Numbered from the stretch's first letter, positions 33,455-43,457 are shown. The stretch is 64,000 nt of DNA from Megascapheus bottae (GCA_024803745.1 JANJXV010000187.1:436501-500500), one strand, 5' to 3'. Numbers and translations are program-made. Notes: a model not told the origin generated them from the letters alone.

Positions 33455-33935
33455 GACTATGAAAGTCTATGTCCACAAAAAGATATATAGCCAAATGTAC
33501 AAGACACTATTACTCATCATTTTCAGTCAGAAATTGAAAGTTGGGGGGGGAGAAACCACCCAACAACAGACAAATGGATCAATCATGAACTACTGGACTA
33601 TTGATGTGAGGATCAACAGAAACATATCTTCAAATTATTATGCTGAATTAAACAAGCCAGACCAAAACACAGAATACATATTGTAGAGTTCCCTGGACAC
33701 AAAATACTAGAAAATAAAAATTACTTGTGACGGAAACAGATCTGTGGTTGCCTGGGGTTTAGAGGGCAATGAAGAGAAAGGCCTCAAAGGGGCTCCAGTA
33801 CACGCTGGGATGCTGTGGATCTATTCACGGTATTGGTGGTGACTCAAGGAACATCCTCTAATGACACACGTGAAAACGTACACAAGCTATTACATCAACC
33901 GCATCTCCTTAAAGCTGAAGAACGAAAGAAAATAG
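33455..33935 (+). mobile_element. ancient L1 3'-region fragment
   Basis: Order of remembered old L1 text: 'CAACAACAGACAAATGGATC', 'CTACTGGACTATTGATG', 'ATTATGCTGAATTAAACAAG', 'GGTTGCCTGGGGTTTAGAGG', 'TATTGGTGGTGACTC'. ORF2 and the 3'UTR are frame-broken and diverged. The small ORFs here are decay products. Confidence 0.7.
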
Positions 33936-34210
33936 TGGGTCACACCACCAACAGCCTTCATTTCAAACAGCAGATAGGATACACGGAAAGACTGTAAACC
34001 CCACCCCGCTCATCTCTTTCTCAATTCTCCATGATGGCCTGGGCACCTCTGCAAGGTAACCTTGTCCCAACTACTGCACATGTGAGGACCTTGGGTGCTG
34101 GCAACACTAGGAGCTCAACAATCAAGAAGGCCCCCACTCTGCTTTGGTCTGTCTGCACAAGACCACAGATAGACTCTACATGCCTGTGTTTCCCTTCAGG
34201 CCACTACTTA

Positions 34211-34455
34211 GAAATGGGAGGAGGGAGGACGAAAGGGAGGAGGAGGGAGGAGGAAGAAGGAGGGAAGAGGAAGAAGGAGGAAGAAGGAGGGAGGAGGAGG
34301 AAGGAGGGAGGGGGAGGGGGGAGGAGGAGGGAGGGGAGGGGGAGGAAGGGGGAGGGGGAGGAGGAGGGAGGGGGAGGAGGAGGGAGGCGGAGGAGGAGGG
34401 GAGAGGAGGAGGACCACGACAACAACAACAACAAAGAAGGAAGGAGAGATAGGTA
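34211..34455. repeat. polypurine tract (GGAGGA)n with CAA array
   Basis: About 200 bases of GGA/GAAGGA/GGGGGA units, then ACCACGACAACAACAACAAC and a further A/G stretch. All frames stay open as Gly/Glu/Arg or Pro/Ser/Leu artefacts. Confidence 0.94.
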
Positions 34456-34962
34456 GAGGGAGAAGAAAGAGAAGGAAGATGAGAGGGATGGTGGGAGAGA
34501 AAGAATTGGCCCTATTTGAGATGTGTATTCACCCCTGTCGTTGGGAGGTAGGTCTAGTTCCAGAAGAAATAGATACCCAAACACAGTCTCAAAAGGGATT
34601 CATCGTAAGCCAAAACTATATTGCAATTTTTTTTATCTCTTCTACTGAGAACGATGAAAGGACTGACGCTGATCAAGATGCATGTGCTCATAAACTGACA
34701 TGTGGAAGTGAAACTCCTTTGTACAACGAGTGAAAGATTATAATAAAGTTACAATAAAAATATAACGGCTACAAATATGTATTTAAATCACGCAATTTTG
34801 TTAGTGTAGGCAAATCAACTGTTGACTGAAATATTAGGTGGTAAATGGCTGACATTAAGTGTGAGCTCTGACACGGCCAATGCTACTAAACAGTAAATTC
34901 TATCTGACGCCGAGTGACTCCAGGTTGTGCCTTTTGCCTCAATCCAAGTGTTTTCTATGAGT
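34456..34962. other. single-copy-looking DNA, nothing recognised
   Basis: A purine-leaning start (34456-34505), then ordinary sequence with no family recognised. Confidence 0.4.
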
Positions 34963-35162
34963 TGGGCATGATCTTGCACACCTGTAAGCCCAGAACTTGA
35001 GAGGCTGAGGCAGAGAACCTCAAATACACTGTCTCAAAAGACACAAAAGGACAGCAAGCAAACATTATTTTCTGTACCACACTCTGTTCTCAATTTCTCA
35101 AATTCTTGATCTAAATTTAAAACATTTGCCTAGGTCTTGAGTTGAGCTCTCAACACCAAAAA
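34963..35162 (+). repeat. diverged B1 plus ID scrap
   Basis: 'TTGCACACCTGTAAGCCCAG' to 'GAGGCTGAGGCAGAGAACC' is a B1-like head. After an interruption, 'TTGAGTTGAGCTCTCAACACC' with an A-rich end is an ID-like tail. Confidence 0.5.
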
Positions 35163-35427
35163 AAATGAAAACAAGAAGAAAACCCTGATAATCATTCCAT
35201 ATTTTCAAAAAATCTATCTTTGTGGCCTTCAAGTCCCTGAGGTCAGCCTTGTACAGAAAACAGCAGAGGAATGGGTAGCAAAAGACTGAAGGTTACCCCA
35301 AAACTACTTCCCAGGATGCTCTTTACAGGCAGGGGATGGCATTGCTTTTCAGTTGCCAAAGCACATTTCCAACATACCAGACACTGGTGAGTCACCTCAT
35401 AGTTCCTGTGGTTTAGGCCCAGCTTAC

Positions 35428-35605
35428 CTGGTCTGCAGCTTGTGGACCCCGTGTCCAGACAGCCGCGTGACTGGAGAAGAGTCTGCTGCTGCAGAGACAT
35501 CATCCCCTTGATGGCTGGCTGATGGAGTTCACTTTGAGGCTGCATGACGAAGGGAAAGGCCAGAGACGTGAGGTACCCCCAACCCTTCAGCCACTCTTCT
35601 TCCAT
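35428..35605 (-). other. exon-like segment C (unproven)
   Basis: On the minus strand, 'CATTTCTAG' precedes 35605 and 'ACCAG|GTAAGC' follows 35428, giving a 178-base segment. One frame is open from its first codon (ATG) through CRPG, phase 0 in and phase 1 out. That phase would follow segment B at 37792-37529. The peptide is unrecognised. Chance splice motifs are common, so this stays a hypothesis. Confidence 0.2.
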
Positions 35606-35619
35606 CTAGAAATGCAAGG

Positions 35620-36330
35620 GCGTTGTCATGTAAAAGGGCAGGGCTTACAGACTGCCTTGCAGCTGTGAAAAAAAAAATCAACATGAGGGCGAAAGGCTTT
35701 GAAACCCAGCCATCAAACAGCAACTTCCCTGTTCCTGGAGATCTGTAGGAGAGCTCTTTCTTGGGGTGCACCTGTAGAACCTTCGAGTCTAATCTAAAAT
35801 ACCCTGTCAAGAAGAAGCTGAGGAGCAAGCACAGCCCAGGTAGAAGAGAAGAAGCATGCCGCCATCAGCGGGCTTCGCAGTGGATCAGAACTCTTTAACC
35901 CTTGCACCTGGACTGGGACCAGGTGGGGTTGATTCTACCAAGACTCTGCTTGTAAACAACCCACACCTCTAGTTCCCCTGCCCTGGCCAATCAGATGAAA
36001 AAGCCATCACTCCTGGCCAATGGACAGACAGGTCTTTTGGTATGCTCTTGTCTCCAACCTTCAATAAAGCCATTGTTTTTCCTTTCAAAGAGTATGTGGG
36101 GCCTGTGACCTTCACATGGTCACGAATTCCATCCTTGCACCCTTCCGTTACTTGAAGCTTCTCTCCCTCCCTCTCTCTTGTTCCTCTCTCTCGCCCCCGT
36201 CCTGTTCCCCCTCCATTTTTCTATTTCATTCTCTCTCTACTGAAGTTATCCTGTGTCGTCTCTCCCCTCTGTAGTAAATCTCTCTCTACTTCCTACTATA
36301 CTCTTTTAAGGACCCCTTGGTTGGCTACAT
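35620..36330 (+). other. LTR-like promoter/poly(A) block (candidate)
   Basis: Two CCAAT boxes in GGCCAATCAGATG and GGCCAATGGACAG (about 35977-36025) lie 40-90 bases before CAATAAAG near 36063. A GT-containing stretch 'GTATGTGGGGCCTGTGACC' and a long CT-rich segment (36150-36300) follow. This spacing resembles the U3-R-U5 layout of a solo retroviral LTR. I cannot place TG...CA ends or a TSD, and no retroviral coding sequence is seen. Confidence 0.35.
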
Positions 36331-36551
36331 AGGAGCTAGTTTTTGTTTGGAGAGTAAGCTTAAGGAATTATCTAATATTCTCCTGTGTGTGTTGTGTTGT
36401 GTGTTGAGACTTGAACTCAGGCTTGGGCACTGTCCCTAAGCTTTTTCCTTTTTTTTTTTTTTGCTCAAGGCTAATGCTCTACCACTTGAGCCACAGATCT
36501 ACTTTTGGCTTTTTTTTTCAGTAGTTAATTGGAAATAAGAGTGTCAGGTAC

Positions 36552-36957
36552 GGGGCCGGGAGTTTGGCCTACCGGTAGAGTGCTTGCCTAGCATGCATGA
36601 AGACCCAGGTTCGATTCCTCAGTAATACATACATAGAAAAAAGCTGGAAGTGGTGCTGTAACTCAAGTGGTAGAGCACTAGCCTTGAGAAAAAGACTAAG
36701 GATGGGCCAGGAGTTTGGCCTAGTGGTTAAAGTGCTTGCCTAGCATGCATGAAGACCCGGGTTCAGTTCCTCGGTACCACATGTAGAAAAAAGCCGAAGT
36801 GGTGCTGAGGCTCAAGTGGTAGAGCTCTAGCCTTGAGAAAGTCCAAGGACAGTGCTCAGGCCCTGAGCTCAAGCCCAGGACTGGCAAAAAAAAAGAGAAA
36901 AAGACTAAGGACAGTGCTCAGTCCCTGAGTTCAAGCCCCATGACTGGCAAAAAAAAA
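36552..36957 (+). mobile_element. middle SINE of the nest (dimeric ID-like) with TSD
   Basis: Begins GGGGCCGGGAGTTTGGCC with 'CTACCGGTAGAGTGC' and 'GGTTCGATTCC'. It is interrupted at 36703 and resumes at 36895 to its A-tail near 36957. The 11-base flank GTgTCAGGTAC (36541-36551) / GTcTCAGGTAC (36958-36968) is its TSD. Confidence 0.93.
36703..36894 (+). mobile_element. youngest SINE of the nest ('GGTTAAAG' subfamily) with exact TSD
   Basis: GGGCCAGGAGTTTGGCC with TAGTGGTTAAAGTGC, complete dimer and A-tail, inserted inside the second unit of the middle SINE. The exact 17-base repeat GAGAAAAAGACTAAGGA lies at 36686-36702 and 36895-36911. Its B box is GGTTCAGTTCC, one transposition of bases away from the perfect form. 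Confidence 0.95.
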
Positions 36958-37528
36958 GTCTCAGGTACTTTCTGCCCAGGATGGTTTTGAACCATAAGCT
37001 ACCTGCTGAATTACAGAATGCATACCTGTCCAACGGGCCCGTTAGACTACCTTCTTTCTACATCAGAAAGAAATGTCCCACAAACATCCTTGGAATGGAA
37101 GTGATGGTTTCTGGGTCCATCTTGAGTCTTGGTACAGGACACCAGTAAAGAGAGGAAAATAGGAAAAGACTCTTGTTCCACATCACTGAACCTAAATAGA
37201 GTTCATGCTGTAGGGACATTAAAATTCTTGTCCTTTTCTTTTCCCCCTCAAGCCTTTTATGACTTCTGATTTCCCATCTGAGCGAGATGATGAAGAAGAA
37301 GCCTCCTATAAAGACAAGAGCGGGCAGAGACAAAGCAAGCCCTGAAACTTCTGGGATACACATAAATGCCGGGAGCCTAAGGATGTTTAAATTTCAGACA
37401 ACCAACGATTCTTTTTTTTTTCTTTGAGGGCAAGTAGGATCTAAATATTGCATGAAACAGACTTCTTTTGGCAAAATGATTCACAGTCTATCTACAGTTC
37501 AGATCTAACCGGGTATCTTGCACCTTAC

Positions 37529-37792
37529 CTGACATCTCTGCTCTTTTCCTCCATTCGCACCCAGCTGCCAGGTGTGCCAGGGTCTAGACAGCATCTCAGC
37601 TGATGCTGACTCGACTGCAGAGACCATGCCCCGAACCACAGGCCAGACCACGGTGGTTCCGTTGACACTGCGTCCTGACACGCAATCACCTTGGGTTGTC
37701 CATTTCTCAGTGTGTGAAGAGCAGGCATCGAGGGGAACCATCAACCAGCAATCCACCTCATAGACATTGTAGCCCTCCTCTTCCTGGGGACC
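37529..37792 (-). other. exon-like segment B (unproven)
   Basis: On the minus strand 'GCTTTCTCCAG' precedes 37792 and 'TGTCAG|GTAAGG' follows 37529. The 264-base segment is exactly 88 codons, open in only one of its three frames, phase 0 in and 0 out. The peptide (starts GPQEEEGYNVYEVDCW, ends GGKEQRCQ) has five Cys and several Trp but matches no family I can name. The phase fits segment A upstream. Confidence 0.28.
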
Positions 37793-38138
37793 CTGGAGAA
37801 AGCAGTGATCTGAATGAGTTCTGAGCAGACTCCCACAGGGGACAGGGACCTGCTTGGATGGTAGAAGGCAACCCTAGGGTCCTTATGAGAATACTAATGT
37901 CCTCAGACCCCTGCCAAATGAAATCACATGGTGGAGGGTGGGGGACAGGGGCTGGGTGTCTGGCTGGCCTCAACACCTGTGCAGAAATAGCAGCAATTCT
38001 TCAGGACCTGGAATCCAACTGGAGAGTATGATGAGAGATTGCCTTCAGCAATATAGTGGATTCTAAGACACTGGACCAGCAGCGACATCTCCGGCTACTT
38101 GATTCCCCAAGCATGGCCTTGCTTCCTCTGTTCCTCAC

Positions 38139-38220
38139 CTTTAGATTTCTTTTCTGCCTAATGCCATCAGCCACCTTTTCTGTCGTCTCTTGTGCCACAG
38201 AAACTCCGGCTGCTACACTT
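38139..38220 (-). other. exon-like segment A (unproven)
   Basis: On the minus strand 'CTTTCCCTGCAG' precedes 38220 and 'AAAG|GTGAGG' follows 38139. The 82-base segment is open as one carried base plus 27 codons (SVAAGVSVAQETTEKVADG...), ending phase 0, which suits segment B 346 bases downstream. Both splice sites are close to consensus. No upstream exon was found. Confidence 0.25.
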
Positions 38221-38299
38221 CTGCAGGGAAAGAATGAATTAAATTATATTACATTGGAGTTTTAGAGAACTTTTGTTTTGTCACAAGTCTAGCTTTGTT

Positions 38300-38342
38300 G
38301 GTTTTTTTTGTTTGTGTGTGTGTGTTGTTGTTGTTTTTAAAA
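38300..38342. repeat. T-run with (GT)n
   Basis: TTTTTTTTGTTTGTGTGTGTGTG-type low-complexity sequence. Confidence 0.75.
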
Positions 38343-38452
38343 TGAAGTCTAGAGAAACATTACCAACCCACATAAGTTTCTTGTTCTCCAGAGCTGACGA
38401 CACAGATAATGAAGCCTAATGTTGATAATGATTGTTCTAGACAAAAGATAGC

Positions 38453-38502
38453 AGGGAGGATGGAGGGAGGGAGGAAGAGAGAGAGAGAGAGAAAGAGAGA
38501 GA
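38453..38502. repeat. purine array (GGA)n(GA)n
   Basis: GGGAGG units then GAGAGA. About 50 bases with purines on +. Confidence 0.88.
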
Positions 38503-39763
38503 ATCATAATATTTTTAAAAAGTATGTCATGGGTTGCATTCATTTGGACACAAATAAGAAACCAGGCAGATACCAGGAGACCAGACTGAGTATTTTAAGT
38601 TTGTCATGCTTGAATAATGGATTATTGTGTGCAGGCTGATGATGGAATAATTCCACCAATCCCAACACTCTCCCCACCACCACCAGAAAAAAAAAATCAT
38701 GCACTTTTCCCCTGCTGCCAAATACACAAAGAAAGCAGGACACCAGAATGAAATCTGTGCCGTAGGGAAGGAGTCCATTTCCTTCTCCTCTTGGGACTTC
38801 TCAGCAGGTAAATATTGATTACATTTTCCCAGTACCTCGAGCCATTATTTCTGATATGGCCACCTGCTCCCAGATATGAATTCCACATACCCACCCTCTG
38901 CCCCTCCCCCAAGGTCTCCATAAGGATAGCACATCAACTGAGGAGAAAATTCTTTTTTTCTCCTGAAGAAGCTTGGCAAGAAAGACCTCTAATTAGGAGC
39001 ATTTAATCCCTGTCCCTAATACTTGTTTCCTCAGAAAATGACAACACGTGTCCACCCCGCAGATCGTTCTTCACCTCACACCACACCTGACGTTTGAGAA
39101 GACAGGGACACCAGGCGAGGCCCAGAAGGTAGGACCAGGCTGGAAGACAACAGTGTCAGAGGCCTGGCACTTTTTGGTTCTCAGATGAATTATTGATGTC
39201 GCCTCAGGGATTTGTGGAGCGGCAGCGGTGGCAGGGGTGAGGAGACGGCTGGTGGTTTGCCCTGGAATTGGCACAAGGGCTGGTAATTAAGCCTGCTGAC
39301 ACTTCCAGGGTACCAATACTACTGCCAGCTGGCTGTCAAGTGCCCACCGTCTGATCCTGCCATCCACAGGAATACATTGTGGGCAAGATTTATGCACGGC
39401 CGTCTGTGGACGTCTGTCTCCTGACACTAGCTCTGTGGTCATGAGGGGGTGGGAGTGTTGGCTGTGTATGGCCTCAGCGAACCCTCCAGCTGCTGAGTCT
39501 AAGTGCTAGCCCAGCTTCCAAGAGCATGTAGTAAAATTCCACTGCAGAAGGCAGGCCATGGAAGGAATGGTTCTGCTCTAGGTTGGGTTCCACTCAGCAC
39601 CATAGAGCCAGCACCCTAGAATTACTCCACACCTGCAAGGCTGCATTTATCCACTAGCTCCATCTGCTGCTGGGTGACTTCCAGGGACGTTCACTCTGGA
39701 TGCTGCCAGCTCGTCCTTCACCCTGAGCATCTGCCTGCAGGACAGAAGAGCCCTCAAGAAGAC
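38503..39763. other. single-copy-looking DNA, possible conserved noncoding core
   Basis: Repeat-free for more than 1.2 kb. 39030-39420 keeps several CpGs (e.g. 'GACGTTTGAG', 'GGCGAGG', 'CACGGCCGTC') in an otherwise CpG-poor window, which can mark constraint. No protein-like ORF. Confidence 0.35.
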
Positions 39764-39926
39764 AGCTGCCTAGTGGTAGAGTGCTTGCCTAGCATGCATG
39801 AAGCCCTGGGTTTGATTCCACATACATAGAAAAGGCCAGAAATGGTGCTATGACTCAAGTGGTAGAGCATTAGCCTTGAGAAAGCTCAAGGACAATGCCC
39901 AGGCCCAGGACTGGCCAAAAAAAAAG
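39764..39926 (+). repeat. dimeric ID-like SINE, 5'-truncated
   Basis: Starts within the A-box region (GCCTAGTGGTAGAGTGCTTGCC). The B box is shortened ('GGTTTGATTCCACATACAT'), the second unit is complete, and the tail is A-rich. No TSD seen. Confidence 0.87.
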
Positions 39927-40393
39927 AAAACTAAAAAAGGAACCAATAGCCAACACTAGGTGACTGTGATTAGTTAAGCATGCTCTATGCATCCATCCAA
40001 TGAAATACAACTCAGTCAAGAAGACTGAGTATATATGTGCAAGCATTGAAGAAAAGTTATTGATTTGAAAAAATAGATCACAAAGTTGTATATTCCATAC
40101 TATGATTATGTCCAGTGGGGTTTCAAATATATTGAGGGGGATGCTATTCCTGTGTCATTTCATTTTCTCACCTCTAATTTTATAAAAGGTTCAATTCTGG
40201 GGTTTAAGAAACTCAATAACACAATGAATTCTCTTTTCAGTACCATGAATTACCTTTTCACTTGGATTGCAAGAAAGACACTCATATAACTGAGATTGAC
40301 CTCAGGAGAGCAGAGAGAAAGGGAGAATTGATGACTGGTTTTTCCTCCCCTGCCCTTGCCTATTTGTTTACTTTGTTATTTGTTTCTTTATTT
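39927..40393. other. single-copy-looking DNA; possible old L1 scrap
   Basis: 'CATCCAATGAAATACAACTCAGTCAAGAAGACTGAG' (in parts, 39990-40030) resembles the L1 segment around 'AATGGAATACTACTCAGC'. Otherwise unassigned. Confidence 0.3.
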
Positions 40394-40592
40394 AGAACCA
40401 GGGTTTAAACTCAGGGCCTTGGACTCACTTCACTTGCTTGTTTGACTGACACTCCAACTCAAGCTAAGCCTCCAGCCTGACTTCTTCCTGAATATTTTGA
40501 AGATGGAGTCTCACGGGCTTTTTAGTCTGGATTGGGCTCATAACACAATCCTCTGAGTTCAGCCTCCTGAGTAAGCGCGAGCTGCCAGTAGC
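40394..40592 (-). repeat. diverged B1/7SL-ID SINE
   Basis: Inverted: 'GGGTTTAAACTCAGGGCC' low end, 'TTCAGCCTCCTGAGTAAGC' high end. Confidence 0.7.
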
Positions 40593-41408
40593 CAACTGGT
40601 TCTTTCTTTGCACTGTTTCTCCCCTCTGACCTTGGCTTTTTTTGTTTGGATGGACCCCTCCATCTTGCCACCCTCCACCACGCTCACCCCCAATTCTGTG
40701 TAATTTCCAATTTCATTCAGAAAGGAAAGCCAGGATGTCAAACTTCAAACTAAGAGGTGCTCTATGTTTCACACTCATTGATAATCTTTCCCAGTGTACA
40801 GTTCATTTGAGGCACCCCAATTCCTTTCCTCTGGTCTGCTGTCAGCTCTTTTCTGAAGAGTTAACGCTCTTTTTGAAATAGAGTCAAAGATAGTTGGGCC
40901 CAAAAGAAGATAAGCATATGTTTGTGCAAGCTGGAAAATTGTCCTATATGGAACAGAGTCAAAATAAATCAATAAAAGCAGTTTCGGGCAGGCACGACAA
41001 AGAAAAAAACTGTTAATTACTAGTATTACCATTGATAGCTATTCATTTGAGACTTTTGTTCAGTAAAGGCAATTGTTTGCTCCTGTTATATAACCAAAAT
41101 CAAGAGAATTTACAAAGAACGAGAGAGGGGGAAAAATCTTCTCAGCTGAAACTCAGACAAAAGCCTTGAAGGGAAAATGAGACAAGCGATATTTTCTGGG
41201 GATTTACTGAGACAAATCAGCTCAGAAAAGACACAAACCTGTTCGTTTCATCCCAACACCATCCATTCTCGTCTGGTTTTATTCCTTGCATATAAATTTC
41301 AAGTTTGAAAGGACCCAGATATAGAACCTTTTAAGATACTTCTCCACATTGAAAAGATTTCCTCCTTCTCAAAAGGGATTTTTGTTCTTAGCCGAATCCT
41401 TTGAAAAA
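40593..41408. other. single-copy-looking DNA, nothing recognised
   Basis: No repeat or exon was recognised. Confidence 0.4.
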
Positions 41409-41410
41409 AA

Positions 41411-41457
41411 TTATATATATATATATACATATATATAATTACACATACACATACACA
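41411..41457. repeat. (AT)n/(AC)n low-complexity
   Basis: TATATATA runs followed by ACACATACACATACAC. Confidence 0.85.
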
Positions 41458-41549
41458 GCCAAATCCTGAAGATCTCTATAGTCCCAAAGACCTGAGTTCA
41501 ATATCTATTTCTACTCCAACAAGGCTCCATGACAGTTGACAGTTTGCAA

Positions 41550-41625
41550 AGGGTTGTCTGAACATCTCTGCTCCTGTGTAAAGTGAAGATAATACCCACC
41601 CACAGAACCATGCCCATCTAATCCT
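41550..41625 (+). repeat. MIR remnant
   Basis: 'CATCTCTGCTCCTGTGTAAAG' followed by 'GAAGATAATACCCACCC' corresponds to the MIR region 'CCTCATCTGTAAAATGGGGATAATA'. Confidence 0.45.
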
Positions 41626-41833
41626 GCTTGAGGCCCTCCAGCTCTCAGCGTCCAGTCAGAGACAGGAAGTGACTTGAGCATGTCAAACAGAACTATAATG
41701 TAGGGGAACTGTTACATAAATAATAAAAGACCTAAGTCCCGAACAGAACCATGAGGCAACTCCGTGTTGGTGAAATAGCTCTGCAAGTCTAGTTAGAGGT
41801 TGTAAAGATTCCATGGGAAAGCATAGCAATTCT

Positions 41834-42214
41834 TTTTTTTTTTTGCATTTTTTTATTGTAATTAGTAAAAGGGTTACATGATATTTGCCAGATAGAAGGT
41901 GCATTAATTCACGTACATTGATACCCTTTCACATGTCTTGGTACCCATTTCCCTACCCCCCACCTGTCTTGGTTTTACCCCCTTCCCTATCAAATAACCA
42001 AATACAAATAAATTCAATATATCAGATAACAAAGTGAGATACTATAACAATATGAGATAACCAAGGGACAGCAAAGGAGATGAGAGACAACATAGTACAT
42101 TAAGGACAACAATTATTCGTTATATGGCTTTTGTTTCAATATCCTGGAGGTCCTTTCAATTAGCTTCATACTATATGGCCTTATGTATCAAGGTTTTGCT
42201 CTATTGCAAATCTC
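41834..42214 (-). mobile_element. L1 3' terminal fragment with TSD
   Basis: Minus-strand L1 tail only: a T-run at the low end is the poly(A), then 'TTTTATTGTAATTAGTAAAAGG', 'GCCAGATAGAAGGTGCATTA' and the rest of the 3'UTR up to 'GCTCTATTGCAAATCTC'. No ORF2 remains. The 16-base repeat AAAGCATAGcAATTCT (41818-41833) / AAAGCATAGtAATTCT (42215-42230) flanks it. Confidence 0.94.
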
Positions 42215-42237
42215 AAAGCATAGTAATTCTAAATAAA

Positions 42238-42305
42238 GACTGGGGATGTCACTCCAGTAGAGTGTTTGCATAACAACTGCAGGGTCCTGAGTTCAAGCCC
42301 CAAAC
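42238..42305 (+). repeat. ID-like monomer
   Basis: 'GACTGGGGATGTCACTCCAG', then 'TAGAGTGTTTGC' and a B-box-like 'GAGTTCAAGCCCC'. Diverged and short. Confidence 0.6.
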
Positions 42306-42321
42306 TCAATTTTGAGTTCAA

Positions 42322-42425
42322 TTTTGCTGGTTCTGGGGCTTGAACTCAGGGCCTGGGCTCTGTCCCTGAGCCTCTTTGTGCTCAAGGATAGTGCTCTACC
42401 ACTTGAGCCACAGCACCACTCCCTC
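42322..42425 (-). repeat. SINE tail fragment (ID-like second unit)
   Basis: Inverted 'GGGGCTTGAACTCAGGGCCTG' and 'CTCTACCACTTGAGCCACAG', the shared tail module. The rest of the SINE is absent. Confidence 0.8.
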
Positions 42426-42820
42426 GAGGGATATTCTTATATAGTTTCAGCACCCAGAAGAGCCATAGAGCTTTTCCTTCTAGAAACCAGAAAGACAGTG
42501 GGGTCATATTGGCCATCTTTGATCACATGACCTCCCTGGACCAATCCCATAGATGCAGAGAAATGGACTGGATTGGTATATCTATCTGCCTGTGGATCAG
42601 ATTGATCTCTATCCAAACCACCTGGACTAAAATAATAGTAATAATAACAACAGCAGCAACTATCACCATCATCAAAGTAGTATTAACCGAAAGGGAAGGA
42701 AAGAGATCCTAAGAGGTAAACTAAGAGGTGTCAACCTTCACCAAGACAAAAAACAAGTAACTCTTTTTGATCATAATTTACTTGAATATTTAATATTTTA
42801 CTACTTTTCAGAGAATAGTA
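42426..42820. other. single-copy-looking DNA
   Basis: Contains a short AATAATA/ACAACAGCAGCA stretch at about 42631-42660. No family was recognised. Confidence 0.4.
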
Positions 42821-42821
42821 T

Positions 42822-42965
42822 CTCTAGTGCACAAATGAGAATAGCAAAGTTGCAAGAGTTTAAGGAAGTTACCCAAGGTCCCAGAGTTGGAAAATGGTTG
42901 TGCTTAGGCTTGAACCCACCACATGTCTCTACTATTAAAACTCATATCTCTTCTTCTACACCATG
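42822..42965 (-). repeat. MIR remnant, near full length
   Basis: 'CACAAATGAGAATAGCAAAG', 'AAGTTACCCAAGGTCCCAGAG', 'GGCTTGAACCCACCACATG' and 'CTACACCATGCTG' follow the inverted MIR from 3' part to 5' part. Confidence 0.65.
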
Positions 42966-43188
42966 CTGGTATCTTACTGAGTAGCAAGCATGGAGCATGA
43001 AATAATCCAAAGTGATTGCTTGGGGGCCAGTGAATGTCTTAATCTTCACTGTTAAATACTAAAATCTGCATGTGCACGTGTGCTCATTTCCTGGGGTCAT
43101 AAATTGAATATTCACTCCCTTCCATTTCCCATTAAAACATAGCATGAATTAAAGGGTTTCATTTTCATCACTCAAATAGAGACCTAAA

Positions 43189-43446
43189 GCCCCATGCTGG
43201 AGGCTTACCCCTGTAATCCTAGCTACTTAGGAAGCTGAGATATGAGGATCATGGTTCAAAGCCAGCCTGAGATATGAGGATCATGGTCTGGAAAGTCCAT
43301 GAAGCTCTTATCTCCAATTAACCAACAAAAACCTGGAAGTGGAGCTGTGACTCAAGTGGTAGAATGCTAGCCTTCAACAATTTAAAAAAAAAAAGCAGCT
43401 CAGGAACAGTGCCCAGGCCCTGAGTTCAAGGCCCAGTACTGGCACA
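43189..43446 (+). repeat. B1/7SL-ID SINE with internal duplication
   Basis: Head, middle and ID-like tail are clear. 'GAGATATGAGGATCATGGT' occurs twice (about 43237 and 43269), a local duplication. The tail passes into an AAT array. Confidence 0.88.
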
Positions 43447-43457
43447 AATAATAATAA

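Larger units (their letters stand above)
36393..37024 (-). repeat. oldest SINE of a three-deep nest (B1/7SL-ID)
   Basis: Its two halves, 36393-36551 and 36958-37024, flank a younger SINE. The low half has 'CTTGAACTCAGGCTTGGGC', a T-run and 'CTCTACCACTTGAGCCAC'. The high half has 'TACTTTCTGCCCAGGATGG' and 'GAACCATAAGCTACC'. The interruption duplicated GTGTCAGGTAC/GTCTCAGGTAC at the break. Confidence 0.87.

Noticed and set aside
34031..34456. 141-codon + ORF and 126-codon - ORF
   Set aside because: Both depend on the (GGA)n tract, giving Gly/Glu/Arg or Pro/Ser/Leu low complexity.
37058..37363. minus ORF with a hydrophobic stretch (ALVFIGGFFFIISL) as a transmembrane exon
   Set aside because: The hydrophobic run is translation of a pyrimidine-rich stretch ('TTTGTCTCTGCCCGCTC' and following). 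No supporting exon structure at its 3' end; too weak to add to the minus-strand chain.
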